64,000 nucleotides of DNA from Taenia hydatigena. Taxonomy: Eukaryota; Platyhelminthes; Cestoda; Cyclophyllidea; Taeniidae. The stretch is from NCBI GenBank assembly GCA_036345935.2, contig JADWOT020001282.1, positions 186,001 to 250,000 of the forward strand. The letters run 5' to 3'. The translations under genes and the position numbers were made by a program. The notes under the pieces were generated by a model that was not told where the DNA came from, made no database searches, and saw only the letters and a program-made list of their open reading frames with translations. Shown here piece by piece: positions 58,201-64,000 of the stretch (positions are counted from its first letter, which is position 1; every line of letters begins with the position of its first letter).

Positions 58201-61200
58201 GCTTAGTCAATAGTGCCATATGCCAACAACCAACTTCTTCCTCAATTGTATATAGAAACTCATGGAAGAGAATAATGCTCTCAACATAACGATTTGATCT
58301 TATCTAGGCAGTGTAATTTTGTTGGCTGGTGTACGGTTATGTTGTTACTGCACTGTCTTTTCAATTTAGCAAAATCAGGGTGTTCTTTAATGCCGACGTT
58401 AATACTTGCCACTTCAAAAACATCAAGAAATGGATTTTAAATTCTAAAAATACAAGCCTATGAGTGTTTGATGAGATACGCGACAATTTAAAAGCAGCTG
58501 GGCAAGGACTAAAGAATCGCTTGTTTTCACCATTCATAAATGAAAGTGGAAAACCGTATTTTTAACAATTTCATGTCGCCACTCTTTTTGGCAGTTCACG
58601 TGTGGAAACGCTTATTTTATCGGATGTAGTGCATCAAAAATGTGTCTCGAAATCTTATGTATCTGTGCACATTAGTCGTATATCTGTAGCACATCACTAG
58701 CCGATAGCAACTAATTCCCCTCTCTTTTGCCTCAGCGGCGAATGCCAAGGAAGGAAATCTAAATGCAATGCTAAATTATATGCCTACGTTAATCCAACAG
58801 ACTTATAATAGCAAGGCAAATTGGATGTGACAAATATGCAGCATTTAAATAGACTATGCTGAACACATAGCTCTTACATCGTTAAATGGTCTCGGGGTAG
58901 GGTGGGATCAATTAAGTCTCCATTTTTGGCACACAAAATAGAAACACGTCTGCACAACGTTATGATGCGAATGCACATTGTGTTAAGGGTTTGAAGCCAG
59001 ATTAAAATGTGCATCAGGTTCCTTCAGGTAGCAGGTTATTCTTGTCCAAGAATATCAATAGTGTACTAAGACTGCAACGCGCGATGCCATGTTGATAGAC
59101 TAACGCGCGTTTGCTGCATAATACATTACATTATAGGTGCAAATTGACTGTGACCTTAGAAGACGTACAACAATCAATGGGCGTAGAACCCACTACACAG
59201 AAACCTACCAATTATAGAACTCATCATGCAAAGAAAGCACAATTTCTCGATACTCTTGCCACTATGGGTCTACCTATTTTTATGGCCATATACTAAAATG
59301 AAGTGTATAGGAATCTATTTTGTGGAAGAAATGTTTCTAATAAGCGACACACTTACAAACGCTACCCACAGATTTACCTTGATAAGTGAAACACACCGGG
59401 ATACCCGTTATGACAATGCTGATACGATGCATGCAGATAAGTTAGGAAAGAAAGAGGACAATAGAAAGTGGGAGTTGAGGGGAAGGTGGTAGCATAACTT
59501 GCCTCCACTTTCTACTCTTTTATCTTTTGAACGACAAAGGTGATTGTTCGTGGGTTAGAGAGAGATTGTGAGGGGGACGGCTTGGGTGGTTAGTTTAAAG
59601 CAGGCCGAATCTAACTAAATAACAAATCGGAATTGAGGCGCTGACAGGGAGCTGTATAGTGAAAAGACGATATCGCGGGATGCAGGATGAGTGATTGAAT
59701 TCGATGGAACACGTATGTCTATGTCGAATAGGCCTGACGAAGATGATATTTGAGCTAGAGGAGATGCCCAAACTCCATCCAAAAATGCTAATCTGTACTT
59801 GGGTATGGTTGTGATCGTGACTTAACCATTAGGTGTACAAAGCGTTTTCAGGTAGAGATTCTTCATGTTAAAAATTTTTAAAGCAGTATAATAAAAGGCA
59901 GAGTGTATCACGTGCTCAAAAACGCTAGTTAAAGGGGACGATTTGGCGGGACACACCAGTGTTTGAGAGCTGTCATGTGAATTCTAATTAATGCCTGTCG
60001 AACCTACCTTGTCACTAGGATGTTCACAATGCAGTAGTTCCTTAAGCTGGATTCAGGTGACAAGAAGTCGATGTAGCTGGCTTATTGACTGGTGGATTTA
60101 AGATGGTCTGGATTTTGCGTGCATTTGAACGTTTAATTGCTGGAGATAGCAATTGCAGCCATTCTTCCTGCTAAGTATCGGAAGGTGAGGTAGAACTGGT
60201 ATTTTGAGGCTCCATTGCTGGTTCCATAGTTGGCGACAAGATCCAAACCCCATTCTCTATGGCAACACTGATGGATGATGGATAGGAAGAGGAAGAAAGC
60301 AAAAGTAGGAGCGCGAGGAGTAAAATATTTGCATAATGTCATTGATTATAGAAGGAAGCAACAATTTGGGGAACATAAGGTGTTTCCTCTCCCATAAAAT
60401 GCTCTATTTTTTCTTAACAAATGCACTGCCTAATTTACCTTCATCTACTTCCCTTTCTTGTGTCCCACAGCCTCACATATCCGGACCTTCACCGCTCAAA
60501 CCAAAAACATTTGAGCTTCTTATTCTGCGCACAGGTCCTTCTCTCTGCGAATTCCTTGCTTTATTATTATCTCAGTTTTAATTATTGTTCTCTCTGACTT
60601 ACATGCACTCAACTTTTTCGTCAATAGGATAACAAGTACACGTGCGGTTGCAACAACGACCAGTTCAGGAACAACTTTTCCTGACTTGGTGCTTTTCACA
60701 CTGCAAATACCGCAAATCAGTATGTATTATCTTACTCGAGCAACTTTTTGACGAAAGATGCACTACTTTTGCTTTGAGGACCCCTCGTAGACTAAACAAG
60801 CTCGATCAACATTTCTCGCGCCAATATAGCAATCTGTGCCAATGAGGATTTAGGCGGTATGGAAGCGGCGGCAAACACAAGTGAGGACCAGGTGGATAAA
60901 GAGACGCACTTCAGTGATTGTAAGCAAGCTAATGCAAACTTCCGATTCTTTCAATTAACAGCAAATCATTGAGTAGAAATAATATGTTCAAAAGTTCTCC
61001 ATAAAGTTGACCGAAAACTTTGAATTATTTGCCAACCCCTTGTACTAGTGATGTAAATGGTAATAAATGGATGATTTTGTTGCCGCAATTGTTCATCTCC
61101 TTCCAACTGTAACCGACCTCTTCTAATTACTACTTCAGCTTGAAACCACCAAGCTCCTTTGGCCAATGCACAATGGACTGAGGATCCACTTGATAATGTC

Positions 61201-64000
61201 TAACCTCTGATCGCGACTGGGATCGACACACTCAATCCAACTTAAGGGTATGATAGACGACAGTTTACCTTAGGAACAAACAAATCTAGCCTATCAGCTA
61301 AAATGGATTCATATTTTTAACAATACTAGCACTCAAAGATTTCCTTTCTCTACATTTCTCAAGTTGATTCCGGTTATATGCATCTGCTACAATGCATGGC
61401 TCCACAATTGTGAACACTCAAAAATGGATGCACTACCAGAGCACCTTGATGACTGCTGACTGCTTGTGGCAGGTCAGTGTGAAAGTCGATCAACGCATGG
61501 AAGGCTGAACCGGCAAGCATTTTAACACCACATTGCCCCGGTAAGTGGGTAAGCAGCGGACGAGGATTTCAAACAACAACAGCAAAACCCGATCGCAATG
61601 TATCTGTCCATTTTGACGCAAAATAAGGCAATTAGCTCATGGATAGGATAAACCACAAATATGCTCATCGTGTTACTGGTTGACAAAGGTATCACCTTAG
61701 TTTACTGAAATCGCATCAGTAGTCGGCATGAGCGCCAATGCGTGTTGCCAGTAATGTTGACGGCAGCGCTGCCTATAATCCTTTCCTTCCTTCAGAAGGA
61801 AGCAAAGACTGAGAGATCACAGTTGATCACCGAAAGAATGACACACCTAAATAAATGCGCCCAATGTTATAGAAGGGAGGCATTAGTAGCAACTGACGGT
61901 TTACTTGGAGGTGACGAATGTCACTATTGATGCAAGTAATGTCAATTACTTTACCTTTTTTTCCGTTTCCATCCATTGTGGGCTAGTGATAAGCAAATAC
62001 GCAAATGGTCCTTTGAGTTTCAACTCGAAACTGATGTCTACAGTGACTCATAGTTTTACTTTGTTGTAACCTGTTCTACAACTAGTACTAGTGATGCTGA
62101 AATTGCTTGCAATCCTCTTATGCAAGAAAAATGTTATTAAGGGTGATACCGACTGATGATGTTGAAACCCTCATTAAATGCTCATCTCTAATTTCTCGAA
62201 GGTTCCATTCTCATAGCTGATTGTTGAAAGCATTCTAGATTATCATGTCCTTGCTTACCTTACTTTGTTTAGCCGAAATCACGCACAACCGTGCGTTAGG
62301 TGCCCCAACACTCATCGCTGGACCACGACAAATCTCACAACGCAAATGCGAGATCGCAATCACTTGTATTCTTGTGATTTCTTTATCGCCCAGCTACCTA
62401 CCACAGCGCATGCATGCATGCGCCGCACCTGCTCTAGCAACTTACGGGAGGAAAATAGAGTCATTCACATGGAAGTCTCGCCCACGAAGCAAATCAGTGC
62501 GCAACTGGTGCCGAAACGATGCAAAGCTCTGACGTTTAAAAGTCGTCACTCCAGTCACTTTGCAAAAATGAGCGGCAACTAGAATCTCGCCGATTACATG
62601 TTTTTTCGGAATGTGCGTGTGTGCAGTAGTAGATTAGGCGGTGAATCACTTAAGAATCAACCTTGCTGCAAGGCCACTAGGAGGGACACAAACTAATTCT
62701 AATGCTGAAATCTCGGCGCACTTGTTGTCACCATAACTGGGTTTTTTAAATTAGAGCCTAGTCGCAAAATATTGTTCGGTTCATTGCTTCAACAAACAAA
62801 GAACTTTGGAAGCAACTTCTTTTAACAGCTCTTATTTGATAATCCACCATGATGCAGTCACTGATTTGGAGTCCTGACACTGCTATGGCAAATAATAATC
62901 GCGCGGAAATTGAAACCAACTACTAAGTCTATAGAAGACGAAGAATGAGGAAAAACATTTTTGCATCTTATGACATGTTGCACGATCCTAGCGATTTGTC
63001 TTTTGAATTTTGCATGCGACCAAATAAATATCAGTTTTAGTTCTCTAGTTTCCAGCCTGCCCTAAATTGTTTAAGTAGAATAGCATCTCCACATTTTGTG
63101 AAGAATTAAGAGACAAATTTTGTCAGTAGTGAATTGTTCCTTACAGCAGATTTTTAATTATAGCTGGGGTCGCACAACTTATTCATCACCAGCTAAGGAG
63201 AAAAATCACTTGCGGTGGAAATGAAGGACACTTAAATTCTCCAGCGACGATTGAAATGCGAAATCGAATAGCATAATCTCAATCAATTTCAGGCCGTGCT
63301 ATTTATATGGGCATTATGCGCATCCTCAATGGAGCGTGTAGACAGCGTGATCAAATTGAGTCCACAAGCACTGGAATATAATCCTTTATAATAAATGTTT
63401 CGCGTAAACACCAGAGATGGTAGATTTATCGCAGTAGCAGCGTTTCCTATGTAAACAAACATGACTACTCATTGCGTTGGTGATGGAACTGAGCTATAAG
63501 TCCTAAAGTACTTTGCATATTACTAATAGGCTAACTATCAGAAATCGTTTGTTAGAGATAACCAAGCCTTCTAGCAATAGCGCTGATAAACTCATTCTTT
63601 TGTTATGCATAGTGCTGATATAAATGTCGCTGGTTCAGCGCGTCGTAGCTAATACGCACGCATACCACTACGCGAGCCCGCATATGACCATGCCATCTTT
63701 GCTGCGCCTCTAATCTCACCAGATCTTCTTTGCTCCGATACACCCTAGCTACGGAGCAGCGATCGTCACATCTGGACCATGCAGACCTTGAGGGGGCAAA
63801 GTAAATGAAGAAATAAAAGAAATAGGTGCATCAAACCCATGAGACCCATAACTTTATCGGAAGGGTTATGTCTTCATCTATTCACGTAATTGACACCTTC
63901 ACACTGGTGTGTACACAGCTCCGCCACAAACTACTTGGGTTAATTTTAGGGTTGGTGGCCTCTCAGCTGCTACCCTCTATTTTTGCAGAATGAATGAGGC
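55245..64000. other. 8.7-kb stretch without recognised genes
   Basis: Both strands hold only short frames of chance length. No known domain, splice-supported exon, RNA gene, strong promoter pair or match to the repeat families A-F was seen. A GCATGCATGCATGC run occurs at 62408-62421. It may be an intron or intergenic DNA. Confidence 0.35.

Noticed and set aside
1..64000. Reverse transcriptase, transposase, LTR or Helitron coding sequences to explain the repeats
   Set aside because: No characteristic catalytic motif was recognised in any frame, although a profile search could still find decayed ones.
1..64000. tRNA, rRNA, spliced-leader RNA genes and CRISPR arrays
   Set aside because: The GTTCGA occurrences checked (for example near 8940, 11115 and 20405) lacked a matching tRNA cloverleaf. 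No spliced-leader-like or rRNA sequence and no regularly spaced short repeats were seen. A covariance-model scan would be needed to exclude small RNAs.

Overview
The window looks like nuclear DNA of an animal, most likely a parasitic flatworm of the tapeworm lineage. This is an inference with moderate to low confidence. What is seen directly: no bacterial-style gene packing, long gene-poor stretches, short exons with GT/AG borders and phase-1 introns, TATA and CCAAT promoter motifs, AATAAA signals, and a broken cytosolic HSP70 gene. Tapeworms are known for a large expansion of cytosolic HSP70 copies that lack the usual C-terminal features, and the decayed HSP70 copy here is of that kind. Only about 5-10 percent of the window can be assigned to genes or gene remnants.

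Layout. 1-9.4 kb is a mosaic of diverged repeats, named A (3.2-5.2 kb), B (5.2-6.6 kb) and C (6.7-7.6 kb) here. At 9.43-9.78 kb lies a very compact candidate transcription unit with two CCAAT boxes, a TATA box, a 34-codon ORF and an AATAAA signal. 9.8-15.2 kb shows nothing recognisable. 15.2-23.6 kb is an old composite tandem duplication (repeat order A, A-tail, E, twice), whose second copy is enlarged by a pyrimidine-rich block and repeat F. 26.9-28.1 kb holds an inverted copy of repeat C and a fragment of A. A tyrosine-kinase-like exon remnant lies at 30.2-30.3 kb (minus), next to a second copy of repeat F. 31.5-36.0 kb holds the HSP70 pseudogene, with its TATA and CCAAT motifs still in place, flanked by further copies of its upstream sequence (repeat D).

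40.1-41.4 kb (minus) has three short candidate exons, one faintly ankyrin-like. 43.3-44.3 kb (minus) is a convincing last exon with a BRCT-like region resembling the end of 53BP1, followed by an AATAAA signal. 45.7-47.1 kb is the second copy of repeat B. 47.4-50.4 kb is a recent, nearly identical 1,481-bp tandem duplication that ends about 80 bp upstream of a candidate plus-strand gene of unknown function (50.5-51.0 kb). At 54.4-55.2 kb (plus) is a C2H2 zinc-finger gene with one finger per exon and only phase-1 introns. 55.3-64.0 kb shows no recognisable gene.

No operons and no shared pathway are evident. The genes look like isolated eukaryotic loci in repeat-rich DNA. No tRNA, rRNA, CRISPR array, reverse transcriptase or transposase could be recognised. 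Repeat boundaries are eye estimates, good to perhaps 30-50 bases except where stated.
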